A stretch of 64,000 nt of DNA from Fodinibacter sp963811825 (GTDB lineage: Bacteria > Actinomycetota > Actinomycetes > Actinomycetales > Dermatophilaceae). Positions within the stretch are counted from its first letter, which is position 1. Every line of letters begins with the position of its first letter. The stretch lies in assembly GCA_963811825.1 (NCBI GenBank), contig CAWESS010000007.1, forward strand, positions 62,001 to 126,000, in the 5' to 3' direction. Below, in pieces: positions 37,648 through 46,251 of the stretch. A program made the translations under genes and the position numbers. The notes under the pieces were generated by a model. It saw only the letters and a list, made by a program, of their open reading frames with translations. It did no database searches and was not told where the DNA came from.

Positions 37648-38326
37648 AGGAACCGACGCCGAGGCGGGCGGCGAGGTCGACGACGGCCGCCGCGACGGCA
37701 TCCGGATCGACGAGGTGGTGCAGGTGCAGCGCCCCGTCGAGCACGGCCGTGGGCCAGCCGAGCCGGTCCGCGAGCGCCAGCTCATCGGCGTACGTCCCAC
37801 CGAGTGCGAGGAACGCCTGCGGGGCCTCCTGCCACCGGGACGGCGCCCCGAGCCGACCTCGCACATAGGCCAGCGGCAGCCGTGGCTCCACCGCCCGGAT
37901 GTCGGCCAGCACCTGCGGGTCGGGCACCACGGCGGCGAGGTCCTCGTCGGACCACCAGCGCGTCCACGGCGGGAGGAACCCGTCTGCGTCGGCGAGCCCG
38001 GCGAGGTGGTCGAGCAGGGCCTGCGGGGCGAGCGTGGCGTCCCCCGACTCCGGCGGCAGCGCCGCGTCGACCAACACGACGGGCCGGCCTGCTGCGACGG
38101 CGACGGCATACCGGCCGGCGTTGCTGTGGGCGAGCACGACGTCAGGACGCTCACGCGCGACACACTCCGCGTATGCCGCGAGCACCGGTTCGGGGCCATC
38201 GGGGACCGTCGCCGTGGTCGCGACGACGACGCCCCACCCGCGGCGCCCGAGGGCGTCGACGAGCGGGGCGTAGGCGCGAGCCGGCAGGAACGGGCTCGGC
38301 AGCAGGACGGCGCGGGTCACCCGCAC
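37607..38326 (-). CDS. Alpha/beta-hydrolase-like protein
   Basis: A protein of about 239 residues starting at a GTG at 38326 or 38320. It has the alpha/beta-hydrolase opening AVLLPSPFLPARAYAPLVDAL, a nucleophile-elbow-like VVLAHSNAGRYAVAVA (S-N-A-G in place of G-x-S-x-G), and a late HHLVDPDAV that may carry the catalytic His. The weak elbow makes enzymatic activity uncertain. It lies between the convergent DUF427 gene and hppD on the same strand as hppD. Confidence 0.7.
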   Translation of the reverse strand: MRVTRAVLLPSPFLPARAYAPLVDALGRRGWGVVVATTATVPDGPEPVLAAYAECVARERPDVVLAHSNAGRYAVAVAAGRPVVLVDAALPPESGDATLAPQALLDHLAGLADADGFLPPWTRWWSDEDLAAVVPDPQVLADIRAVEPRLPLAYVRGRLGAPSRWQEAPQAFLALGGTYADELALADRLGWPTAVLDGALHLHHLVDPDAVAAAVVDLAARLGVGSSRSAPGREGRTTA

Positions 38327-38345
38327 CTGATGCGGTTCGGGGGAT

Positions 38346-38367
38346 TCCGGGGGCGGAGCCCCCCGGA
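38346..38367 (-). terminator. Hairpin after hppD
   Basis: GGGGGC GGA GCCCCC with outer TCC/GGA pairs and a 1-base bulge forms a stem 3 bases past the hppD stop. The same GGGGC GGA GCCCC core occurs at 22227-22239. No U-tract follows. Confidence 0.65.
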
Positions 38368-38369
38368 GG

Positions 38370-39608
38370 TCAGAGGTTGCCGCGGCGCTCCTGCTCACGC
38401 TCGATGGACTCGAAGAGCGCCTTGAAGTTGCCCTTGCCGAAGCCGAGCGACCCGTGCCGCTCGATGATCTCGAAGAACACCGTGGGGCGGTCGCCGAGGG
38501 GGCGGGTGAAGATCTGCAGGAGGTAGCCGTCCTCGTCACGGTCCACGAGGATGCCGCGCGACTTCAGGTCCTCGATCGGCACCCGGACCTCGCCGATGCG
38601 GGCCCGCAGCTCGGGGTCGTCGTAGTAGGCGTCGGGGGTGTCGAGGAACTCCACACCCTCCTTGCGCAGCTCGTCGACGGTGCGCAGGATGTCGTTCGTC
38701 GCGAGGGCCAGGTGCTGGGCGCCCGGGCCGGCGTAGAACTCGAGGTACTCGTCGATCTGGCTCTTGCGGGCGGCGATCGCGGGCTCGTTGAGGGGGAACT
38801 TCACGCGGTGGTTGCCGTTGGCGACGACCTTGGACATCAGCGCCGAGTAGTCCGTGGCGATGTCGTCGCCGATGAACTCGGCCATGTTCACGAAGCCCAT
38901 GACCCGGTTGTAGAACGAGACCCAGGTGTCCATCTTGCCGAGCTCGACGTTGCCGACGACGTGGTCGAGGGCCTGGAAGAGCCGCTTGGGGGCGCCGTCC
39001 CGCTTGACGTAGGTCGAGGTGGCGGTGACGTACCCCGGAAGGTACGGCCCGGCATACGTCACGCCGTCGACGTCGCGCTGCACGAGGGTGTGGCGGGTCT
39101 CGCCGTAGGTCGCGATGGCGGCGACCCGCACGCTGCCGTGCTCGTCGCTGACCGTCTCGGGCTCGCTGAGGATGGTGGCGCCGGCGCGGCGGGCCTGCTC
39201 GATGCAGCGGTCGACGTCGGGCACCTCGAGGGAGATGTCGACGACACCGTCACCGTGCTTGGCGTGGTGCGCGATGAGCGGGCTGTCAGGGCTGACCGCG
39301 CCCTTGATGACGAAGCGGATCGACCCGGACTTCAGGACGAACGCCTTGTGGTCACGCTGACCGTGCTCGGGGCCGGTGTAGGCGACGAGCTCCATGCCCC
39401 AGGCGCTCTGGTAGTAGTGCGCGGCCTGCGTGGCGTTGCCGACGACGAACACGAGGGCGTCCCAGCCGGTGACGGGGAACGGGTCCTGCTGCTCGTCGTA
39501 GTCGACGAGGCCGACGAGCTGCTTGAGCTGCTGCAGGTCCAGGCCGGCCTGGCGCTCCTGCTCGGTGAGGTCGATGTGGCTGGCAGGCTTCATGGTCGTG
39601 TCAGTCAT
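38370..39608 (-). CDS. hppD: 4-hydroxyphenylpyruvate dioxygenase
   Basis: An intact 412-residue iron enzyme that converts 4-hydroxyphenylpyruvate to homogentisate, the substrate of HmgA 5 kb away. It has two VOC modules. The iron ligands are expected in KHGDGVVDISLEV (His), GPGAQHLALATNDI (His) and TVFFEIIERHG (Glu), all present. The C-terminal FGKGNFKALFESIEREQ is characteristic. It is divergent from an Lrp-type regulator with a 107-base gap between them. Confidence 0.95.
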   Translation of the reverse strand: MTDTTMKPASHIDLTEQERQAGLDLQQLKQLVGLVDYDEQQDPFPVTGWDALVFVVGNATQAAHYYQSAWGMELVAYTGPEHGQRDHKAFVLKSGSIRFVIKGAVSPDSPLIAHHAKHGDGVVDISLEVPDVDRCIEQARRAGATILSEPETVSDEHGSVRVAAIATYGETRHTLVQRDVDGVTYAGPYLPGYVTATSTYVKRDGAPKRLFQALDHVVGNVELGKMDTWVSFYNRVMGFVNMAEFIGDDIATDYSALMSKVVANGNHRVKFPLNEPAIAARKSQIDEYLEFYAGPGAQHLALATNDILRTVDELRKEGVEFLDTPDAYYDDPELRARIGEVRVPIEDLKSRGILVDRDEDGYLLQIFTRPLGDRPTVFFEIIERHGSLGFGKGNFKALFESIEREQERRGNL

Positions 39609-39633
39609 CCGCCCACTGTGGGGCCTGCGGTCA

Positions 39634-39645
39634 CGTTGTGCAACG
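39634..39645. promoter_or_regulatory. Short inverted repeat in the hppD-Lrp divergent region
   Basis: CGTTG TG CAACG sits 26 bases upstream of the hppD start. A looser GTGCGC/GCGCAC pair follows at 39646-39675. These are the best operator candidates for the divergent Lrp regulator, though Lrp sites are weakly defined. Confidence 0.4.
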
Positions 39646-39715
39646 GTGCGCCGCTTGGCTGGTCAGGCTGCGCACGGTGTTGCCTCGGGTGGGGGTCAGG
39701 GCGAACAATGTGACC

Positions 39716-40211
39716 ATGCCACGCCAGACCGGGATCGACGATCTCGACGCCCGCCTCATCACCTTGTTCGCCGAGCAGCCGCACATCGGGGTGCTCGGCG
39801 CCTCACGAGCGCTCGGCGTGGCCCGCGGCACGGTGCAGGCCAGGCTCGACCGGCTCGAGGAACGCGGGGTCATCACGTCGTTCGCCCCCACCGATCGCGC
39901 CCGCGGCCCTGGGTTACCCCGTCACCGCCTTCTGCACCCTGGAGATCCGGCAGCGTCAGGGACACACGCCCGTCGTGGACCACCTGTCGTCGATCCCGGA
40001 GGTGCTCGAGATCCAGTCGATCACCGGGGTCGGTGACCTCATCGTGCGCATCGTGGCCCGCGACAACGCCGACCTGGGCCGGGTCATCGACGAGATCATC
40101 GACGACACCCACGTGCTGCGGGCCAACACGGCCATCTGCCTCGTGACGCACCTGGACCACCGCACCGGCCCGCTCGTCGAGGCCGCCGCCGCGCGCGGCC
40201 AGGACAGGTGA
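39716..40211 (+). pseudogene. Lrp/AsnC-family regulator, frameshifted
   Basis: A transcription factor of about 164 residues with an N-terminal HTH (GIDDLDARLITLFAEQPHIG, ALGVARGTVQARLDRLEERG) and a C-terminal RAM ligand-binding domain (VVDHLSSIPEVLEIQSITG, DLIVRIVARDNADLG). One extra base near 39893 breaks the frame; removing it restores APAALGYPVTAFCTLEI. It sits divergently from hppD, so it very probably controls tyrosine breakdown, with an aromatic amino acid as effector. Confidence 0.85.
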
Positions 40212-40215
40212 GCGG

Positions 40216-42028
40216 TCAGCGACGGCCGACGAACCAGCGCCTGATCCGGTCGACCCGCTCGCCCACCTGCTCGCTCGTCGCGGACGCGAGCTCCGGCCCG
40301 CCGCACGCACGACGCAGGTCCATGTGGATGCTCGCGTGGCCCGCACCCGTCTTCGACGAGTAGGCCGCGACGAGCTTGTTCAGCTCCTTGCGCTGCGAGG
40401 CCAGCGCCCGGTGCGCCGACACGACCGACGGGCCGGATGCCGGCGCACCACCACCCGCCGTGCCCTGCACCTCCGCGCCCGCCGGCACCACGACGGGTGC
40501 TCGCGGACCTGGACTGCCTGGCCTGCCGCTCGTTGAGCAGCGTCGTGACCTGTTCGGGCTCGAGCAGCCCCGGAAGGCCGAGGTAGTCCTGCTCCTCCTC
40601 CGACCCGACGGCCGCATGCAGCCCGAACTGCTGGGCGTCGAAGAGCACGTGGTCGAAGTGGGCGTCGGACTCGAGCGCCTCGAACGTGTTCTCGTCGAGC
40701 CCGTCGGCGGCGCTCTCGGAGCGGTTGGCCGCGGCGAGCAGCCCCTCCTCCTCGGCCCACAGCGAGGCCTCCCCCTCGGCGGAGCTGGGGCGGTCCAGCG
40801 CGTGGTCGCGCTCGACCTCCATCGTGGCGGCGTGGCTGAGGATGACCGGCACCGAGGGCAGGAACACCGACGCCGTCTCACCGCGACGCCGGGCCCGCAC
40901 GAAGCGGCCGACGGCCTGGGCGAAGTACAGCGGGGTCGACGTCGACGTCGCGTAGACCCCGACGCAGAGGCGGGGCACGTCCACTCCCTCGGAGACCATG
41001 CGCACCGCGACCATCCATCGCGAGGTGTCACCCGCGAACTTCTCGATGCGGGCGCTGGCACCCGAGTCGTCCGAGAGCACCACCGTCGGCGCCACCCCGG
41101 TGATGCCCTGCAGCAGCTTCGCGTACGCGCGAGCGGCAGTCTGGTTGGACGCGATCACCAGCCCCCCGGCATCCGGCACGTGGCGGCGCACCTCGCTGAG
41201 TCGCTTGTCGGCGGCGGCCAGCACCGACGGCACCCACTCCCCCTTGGGGTCGAGCGCGGTGCGCCAGGCCTGGGCGGTGAGGTCCTTGGTCAGCGGCTCG
41301 CCGAGGCGGGCGGCGACCTCGTCGCCGGCCTTGGTGCGCCAGCGCATCGCGCCGCCGTAGGCGAGGAAGAGCACCGGGCGCACGACGCCGTCGCGCAGCG
41401 CCTCGGCGTACCCGTAGGTGTGGTCGGAGGCGGACCGCAGGATGCCGTCCTCCCCCATCTCGTACCGCACGAACGGGATGGGGCTGGTGTCGGAACGGAA
41501 CGGGGTGCCGGTCAGCGACAGGCGCCGCGTGGCCGGCTCGAAGGCCTCCCGGATGCCGTCGCCCCACGACTTCGCGTCGCCACCGTGGTGGATCTCGTCG
41601 AGGATCACCAGGGTCTGCGTGTCCGTCGTGCGACGGCGGTGCAGCGCCGGGTTCGCGGCGACCTGCGCGTAGGTGAGCGCGACGCCGTGGTACTCGTGCG
41701 ACTGCTGCCCACTGGAGTTGGAGAACGCGGGGTTGAGGTGGATGCCGACGCGCGCCGCGGCATCCGCCCACTGGGTCTTCAGGTGCTCGGTGGGGGCGAC
41801 GACGGTGACCGCCCGGATGACGCCACGGTCGAGCAGCTCGGTCGCGACCCGTAGGGCGTAGGTGGTCTTGCCGGCGCCCGGGGTCGCGACGGCGAGGAAG
41901 TCGCGGCTGCCGCTGCGGAGGTAGGCAGCGAGGGCCTCTTCCTGCCAGGCGCGCAGCTTCGCGGCGGTTCCCCACGCAGCCCGCTCGGGGAAGGCGGGTG
42001 AGAGGTGTCCGGCGGCTGAGGTACTCAT
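40216..42028 (-). pseudogene. SF2 DEAD/DEAH helicase, frameshifted
   Basis: A helicase of about 604 residues starting at the ATG at 42028. Motif I is LAVATPGAGKTTYALRV near residue 50, motif II is TLVILDEIHHGGD, motif III LSLTGTPFRSD, and motifs V/VI include VRMVSEGVDVPRLCVGVYA and YFAQAVGRFVRARRRG. This is the restriction-helicase-like branch conserved in actinobacteria, usually annotated only as DEAD/DEAH box helicase. One extra base near 40510 separates LLNERQARQSRS from the Ala/Gly-rich tail that ends VGERVDRIRRWFVGRR. Its 3' end nearly touches the convergent Lrp gene (4 bases). Confidence 0.85.
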
Positions 42029-42093
42029 GGGCGACGGCAACCCTAACCGCTGGAGACCCCCGTCGCCGGCATCAACCCACGACGCCTGTCGGG

Positions 42094-42393
42094 CTACTCG
42101 CCGCCGTCTTCCGGCGCCCGGAGTCCTTCGTAGATCTCCTTGCAGGTCGGGCAGACCGGGAACTTCTTCGGGTCGCGACCCGGGATCCAGACCTTGCCGC
42201 ACAGCGCGGTGACCGGCTCGCCGGACAGTGCGCTCTCGAGGATCTTCTCCTTGCGCACGTAGTGCGAGAAGCGCTCGTGGTCGCCGGGCTCGGCGACCTG
42301 GGGCACGGCCTCGGTGCGCTCGAGCAGCGCGGTGCGGGTCGCTGGCTGCCCGCTGGGTGCGTTCGGGTCATCGAGGGGCATCGGCTCGCTCAT
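42094..42393 (-). CDS. DUF3039 small zinc-ribbon-like protein
   Basis: A 99-residue protein with two Cys motifs, TALCGKVWIPGRDPKKF and VCPTCKEIYEGL, which likely form a zinc ribbon. The segment HERFSHYVRKEKILESAL is the family's conserved helix. DUF3039 is actinobacterial and of unknown function. It lies 65 bases upstream of the helicase on the same strand and so may be co-transcribed. Confidence 0.88.
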   Translation of the reverse strand: MSEPMPLDDPNAPSGQPATRTALLERTEAVPQVAEPGDHERFSHYVRKEKILESALSGEPVTALCGKVWIPGRDPKKFPVCPTCKEIYEGLRAPEDGGE

Positions 42394-42433
42394 CCCGCGA
42401 TTCTATGCCGGGCGGCCCTCCGCCCGAGGGTCG

Positions 42434-42994
42434 CTAGTTCAGGGAGGGGTCGGACGGGTACCAGGCGACCCAGCGCAGCGGGTCGGGCTGGCGCCGCAGC
42501 ACCCGCTGCCACAGCCCGTCGGGCTCGTCGGTGAACACGTCACCGCTCTCGCTGTCGACGACGAACCACGACCCGGTCGCGATCTCGTCCTCGAGCTGTC
42601 CCGGTGACCAGCCGGCGTACCCGGCGAAGATCCGCAGCCCGGCCACGGACGGCACGACGAGCAGCGGCTGCACATCGAGGTCGACGAGCGCCACCGACCC
42701 GAACAGCCGGCGCACCCCAGTGGGCTCCGGCGAGTCGCCGGGCACCACCACGAGGCCGAGGGCGGAGTCGAGCTGCACCGGCCCGCCCTGGAAGACCTTG
42801 GCCGGCGAGCTCGCGTGTTCCTCCCACCCGGGAAGAACCGCGTCGATGTCGGCGTCGATCGGGCGGTTCAGGACCAGACCCTGGGCGCCGTCGTCATCGT
42901 GGTGGAGCATGAGGACGACGGAGCGTGCGAACACGCCCTCCTCGATCTGCGGTGTCGCGACGAGGAGCTGCCCGGTGGTGTGGGTCAGGCTCAC
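42434..42994 (-). CDS. YqgE/AlgH family protein
   Basis: A 186-residue cytoplasmic protein starting at the GTG at 42994, which overlaps the stop of the DEAD-box gene (GTGA). It shows the YqgE features GQLLVATPQIEEGVFARSV, VLNRPIDADI, VFQGGPVQLDSALGLV, IFAGYAGWSPGQLEDEI and GSWFVVDSE. The family's molecular role is unsettled. The coupling to an RNA helicase is notable here. Confidence 0.9.
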   Translation of the reverse strand: MSLTHTTGQLLVATPQIEEGVFARSVVLMLHHDDDGAQGLVLNRPIDADIDAVLPGWEEHASSPAKVFQGGPVQLDSALGLVVVPGDSPEPTGVRRLFGSVALVDLDVQPLLVVPSVAGLRIFAGYAGWSPGQLEDEIATGSWFVVDSESGDVFTDEPDGLWQRVLRRQPDPLRWVAWYPSDPSLN

Positions 42995-45468
42995 CCGTCC
43001 ATTCTGCCCCGGCCACCGGCCGGGCGTCCGGATCCGTGACGGGAGTGCCCGCCACCGGAGTGTCCGCCGGAGTGCGAGGGACGCCCACCCGGGCGACCGC
43101 CGGGACGACCAGCAGGCCGGCCTCCGGGACGACCGCCACCGCGGCGACCACCGTTCTTGCCGCCCTCGAGGATCGGGCGCCACACGGCATCCGGCACGGG
43201 GACGCCACTCGGGGCGCGCCCACCCATGGCCTGGACCGTCGCGTCACCGGGGGCGACCTTGGAGACCTGCGCCTCGGCGCCGGCACCCTCGATGATGCGG
43301 GTGACCATCTTGCGCTGGTGCGGGAGCGCGAGCATGACGACCGCGCCCTCCTCGCCGGCGCGCGCGGTACGACCGGCGCGGTGCAGGTAGTCCTTGTGGT
43401 CGGTCGGCGGGTCGACCTGCACGACCATGCCGACGTCGTCGACGTGGATGCCGCGCGCCGCGACGTCCGTCGCCACGAGCACGTTCATGGAGCCGTCACG
43501 GAAGGCGCCGAGCACCCGGTTGCGGACGGCCTGGGACAGGCCACCGTGCAGGGATGCCGCGAGCACACCGCGCTCACGCAGCTCACCGGCGATGCGGTCG
43601 GAGCCGAGCTGGGTGCGGGCGAAGACGATGACCCGGCCGCCGCGACCGGCGAGCTCTGCGGTCATGGCCTTCTTGTCCTGCGGGTCGATGAGGAGCACGT
43701 GGTGGCTCATCGTCGTCACGGACGCCTGCGCGTCGTCGGTCGAGTGCGTGACCGGGTCGACGAGGTAGCGGTCGACGAGGGTGTCGATGCCCTTGTCGAG
43801 GGTCGCGGAGAAGAGCAGTCGCTGACCACCCTGCGGGATGGTGTCGAGGATCGCGGTGACCTCGGGCAGGAAGCCCATGTCGGCCATGTGGTCGGCCTCG
43901 TCGAGGACGGCGATCTCCACGTTGCCGAGGTCGACCGCACCGCGCTCCATGAGGTCCGCGAGGCGGCCGGGGGTCGCGACGAGGATGTCGAGCCCCTTCG
44001 CGAGCGCCTTGATCTGCGGCTCGTACGACAGTCCGCCGGCCACGAGCTTGTGGCGCAGGCCGGTCACGTGCACGAACGGCTCGAGGGCGTCGCTCACCTG
44101 CATGGCCAGCTCACGGGTGGGCACGAGGATGAGCGAGCGCGGACGCTTGCTCTGGGGGCGCGTGCCGTTGGCCAGGCGGGTGATCATCGACAGGCCGAAG
44201 GCCAGGGTCTTGCCCGAGCCGGTGCGGCCACGGCCGAGCACGTCCCGACCGGCGATGGCGTCGGGGATCGTCGCCTCCTGGATGGGGAAGGGGTCGGCGA
44301 TGCCGTCGCGGGCGAGCCGCTCGACGAGCACCGCGGGCACACCGAGGGCGGCGAAGCCGTTGTCCTCGGTCACCTCCTTGGCGTCGCCGGCAGTCGACGA
44401 GTAGTGCGTCCAGGTGTCGGCCTCGGCGCGCTGCGCCTCGGCCTCCTCGAAGGACAGCGGGCGGTCGGCGTCGACGGGGGCGCCGCCGCGGTAGCCGCCA
44501 CGGTCGTCGGAACGCTGGCCCTGGTACCCACCACGGCTCGCACCACGGTCATCGGAACGCTGACCCTGGTACCCACCACGGCTCGCGCCACGGTCATCGG
44601 AACGCTGACCCTGGTACCCACCACGGCTCGCGCCACGGTCATCGGGACGCTGGCCCTGGTACCCACCACGGCTCGCACCACGGTCATCCGGGCGCTGACC
44701 CTGGTACCCACCACGGCTCGCACCACGGTCATCGGCGCGACCCTGGTACCCACCACGGCTCGCACCACGGTCATCCGGGCGCTGACCCTGGTACCCACCA
44801 CGGCTCGCGCCACGGTCATCGGAACGCTGGCCCTGGTACCCACCACGGTCGTTGCGGTCGTTGCGGCCCTGGTAGCCGCCGCGGTCGGCATCGCGGTCGA
44901 CGCGTCGACCCTCGTGCCGGTCGCGACGGACCGGGTCGGCCACGCGGGGGGCGCGGTCACGGACCGGTCGCTCGCCGCGCTCGAGTCGGGGACGCTCATC
45001 ATGGGGACGGTGCACGTGTCGCTCCTCGCGCGAGTCCGAGACCCAGCGCTTCGGTCGGTCGTTCCGGTCTTCGCGGTTCGAGGTGTGGCTCCGGTCGGAC
45101 GGACCGGAGGAGTATCGGGAGCCGCGGTCGTCGCGGGTGGAGCCGTAGCCGCGGTCGTCGCGGCGGTGGGGGCGGTCGCTTCCACGCGAGTCGCCACCAC
45201 GGGAGTCGTTGCGGGTGTCGCCACCACGCGTGTCGGGACGCCCGGCACCGGCCTGGCGGCGCGGGTCGTCACGGTCCCAGCGGGCCGAGCGCTCGGCACG
45301 CGGACGCTTGGTGTACTCGCCGGACTCGGACCGGGCTGCCCGCTTGGGCGCGCTCTTCGGACCGTCGGGCTGGCCGCGGTGGTGGGCCTTCTTGGGGGCC
45401 TTCTTGGCCTCGGACTTCTGGGCAGTGGTCCAGCGGGCCTTCTTGGGCCCTGATGCCTTCTTGGGCAT
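42991..45468 (-). CDS. DEAD-box RNA helicase with repetitive N-terminal extension
   Basis: An 825-residue RNA helicase. The first 340 or so residues are basic and low-complexity (MPKKASGPKKARWTTAQKS, then Arg/Asp/Ser-rich), including eight copies of the 15-residue unit RGGYQGQRSDDRGAS. The core follows: Q motif PIQEATIPDAIAGRD, GRTGSGKTLAFGL, PTRELAMQV, VAVLDEADHMADMGF, LLFSATL, VLVATDVAARGIHVD and HRAGRTARAGEEG. The tail is Gly/Arg-rich (GGRPAGRPGGRPGG). Both ends look like disordered RNA-binding regions, as in cold-shock helicases that phase-separate. The ATG is at 45468. Confidence 0.93.
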   Translation of the reverse strand: MPKKASGPKKARWTTAQKSEAKKAPKKAHHRGQPDGPKSAPKRAARSESGEYTKRPRAERSARWDRDDPRRQAGAGRPDTRGGDTRNDSRGGDSRGSDRPHRRDDRGYGSTRDDRGSRYSSGPSDRSHTSNREDRNDRPKRWVSDSREERHVHRPHDERPRLERGERPVRDRAPRVADPVRRDRHEGRRVDRDADRGGYQGRNDRNDRGGYQGQRSDDRGASRGGYQGQRPDDRGASRGGYQGRADDRGASRGGYQGQRPDDRGASRGGYQGQRPDDRGASRGGYQGQRSDDRGASRGGYQGQRSDDRGASRGGYQGQRSDDRGGYRGGAPVDADRPLSFEEAEAQRAEADTWTHYSSTAGDAKEVTEDNGFAALGVPAVLVERLARDGIADPFPIQEATIPDAIAGRDVLGRGRTGSGKTLAFGLSMITRLANGTRPQSKRPRSLILVPTRELAMQVSDALEPFVHVTGLRHKLVAGGLSYEPQIKALAKGLDILVATPGRLADLMERGAVDLGNVEIAVLDEADHMADMGFLPEVTAILDTIPQGGQRLLFSATLDKGIDTLVDRYLVDPVTHSTDDAQASVTTMSHHVLLIDPQDKKAMTAELAGRGGRVIVFARTQLGSDRIAGELRERGVLAASLHGGLSQAVRNRVLGAFRDGSMNVLVATDVAARGIHVDDVGMVVQVDPPTDHKDYLHRAGRTARAGEEGAVVMLALPHQRKMVTRIIEGAGAEAQVSKVAPGDATVQAMGGRAPSGVPVPDAVWRPILEGGKNGGRRGGGRPGGRPAGRPGGRPGGRPSHSGGHSGGGHSRHGSGRPAGGRGRMDG
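44521..44850. repeat. 45-bp coding minisatellite in the DEAD-box gene
   Basis: The word CTGGTACCCACCACGG begins at 44521, 44566, 44611, 44656, 44701, 44743, 44788 and 44833: a 45-base period with one 42-base unit. Units differ mainly at the Ser/Pro codon and at Ala/Gly wobble positions. It encodes the RGGYQGQ[RS/P]DDRGAS repeat on the minus strand. Confidence 0.95.
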
Positions 45469-45756
45469 GGGTGATTCACCTGTGTTTCGTCGTCGAACGG
45501 CTGGAGACAGACACGTCTTCGAGCCGATGGCGAAAGCGGCGAAACAAGACGAGCCTCGAACCGGTGTCCTTGAACACCGTGTCCGTGGGGGCCGGATCGA
45601 CGTTGAGTGTCACCGGCGGCACCGGGTGGGAATGGGGCGCGATCGCACTCTGCGATCTCGGCGGACGCGGCCATGCGTCCGAGCACCTCGGTGGAACGAC
45701 AATCCTACCAGCGCCACGGCATCCGAAAGACCACGCCGGATGCCGTGACAGCGCCC

Positions 45757-46251
45757 TCAGCCCCAGAGCCCTCGCCCGAGTACCGGAAGTTCTCCGCCGT
45801 CACCGTGACGGCGGAGAAGCTGGATCGTGTCGGAGATATTTCTGCGCCACGACGGAACATCTGCGCCGTCACTGGGACGACGGAGAAGTCCAGCCGCAGC
45901 AACCGCCCGCGCGAGAAGCACACCGAGCGCGATGCCCGTGAGATCAGCCAGGACGTCGAGTGGATCGCCCGCACGCGAGGGCAGCAGCCCACCCTGCACC
46001 ACCTCGCTCACGACGGCGTGCCCCGCGAAGACGCCCACCACGACGGCCGGCCGGAAGCCGGCGAGCAGTGCCAACGCCGTCGGCACGAGGAACACGAGCA
46101 CGTGCACGACCTTGTCCGCGTGGATGAACGACGGCACACCATCAGGCTGCGCCGGTGCATAGAGCACGGCGAGCTGGGCCACGACGGCCAGCCCGAGCAG
46201 CCCCAGCAGCGCGGTCCGCCGGCCGGCGGTCCCGTCAACGCGCTCGCTCAC
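45757..46251 (-). CDS. VanZ-like membrane protein
   Basis: A 164-residue protein with four hydrophobic spans: ALLGLLGLAVVAQLAVLYA, VVHVLVFLVPTALALLAGF, AVVVGVFAGHAVVSEVVQ and LTGIALGVLLARAVAAAGLL. The motif HADKVVHVLVF and DPLDVLADLTG match the VanZ-like family. The GTG at 46251 overlaps the malic-enzyme stop (GTGA). The last 35 residues are encoded by palindromic DNA (45790-45818) and look unlike the family, so the natural end may be near 45870. Confidence 0.78.
   Translation of the reverse strand: MSERVDGTAGRRTALLGLLGLAVVAQLAVLYAPAQPDGVPSFIHADKVVHVLVFLVPTALALLAGFRPAVVVGVFAGHAVVSEVVQGGLLPSRAGDPLDVLADLTGIALGVLLARAVAAAGLLRRPSDGADVPSWRRNISDTIQLLRRHGDGGELPVLGRGLWG
45790..45818. repeat. Perfect 29-base palindrome at the VanZ gene 3' end
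   Basis: Arms of 14 bases (TTCTCCGCCGTCAC and its complement) flank a single central C. A degenerate copy of the same word, GCGCCGTCACTGGGACGACGGAGAA, starts about 75 bases further on. Both lie inside or just after the VanZ reading frame. Confidence 0.8.

Noticed and set aside
44521..44850. Possible CRISPR array (regular 45-base repeat)
   Set aside because: The repeats are in frame in a helicase, there are no unique spacers and no cas genes.
42925..45453. 842-codon open frame opposite the DEAD-box helicase
   Set aside because: It mirrors the helicase in GC-rich DNA, is made of Val/Thr/Ala repeats copied from the minisatellite, and shows no family motif.
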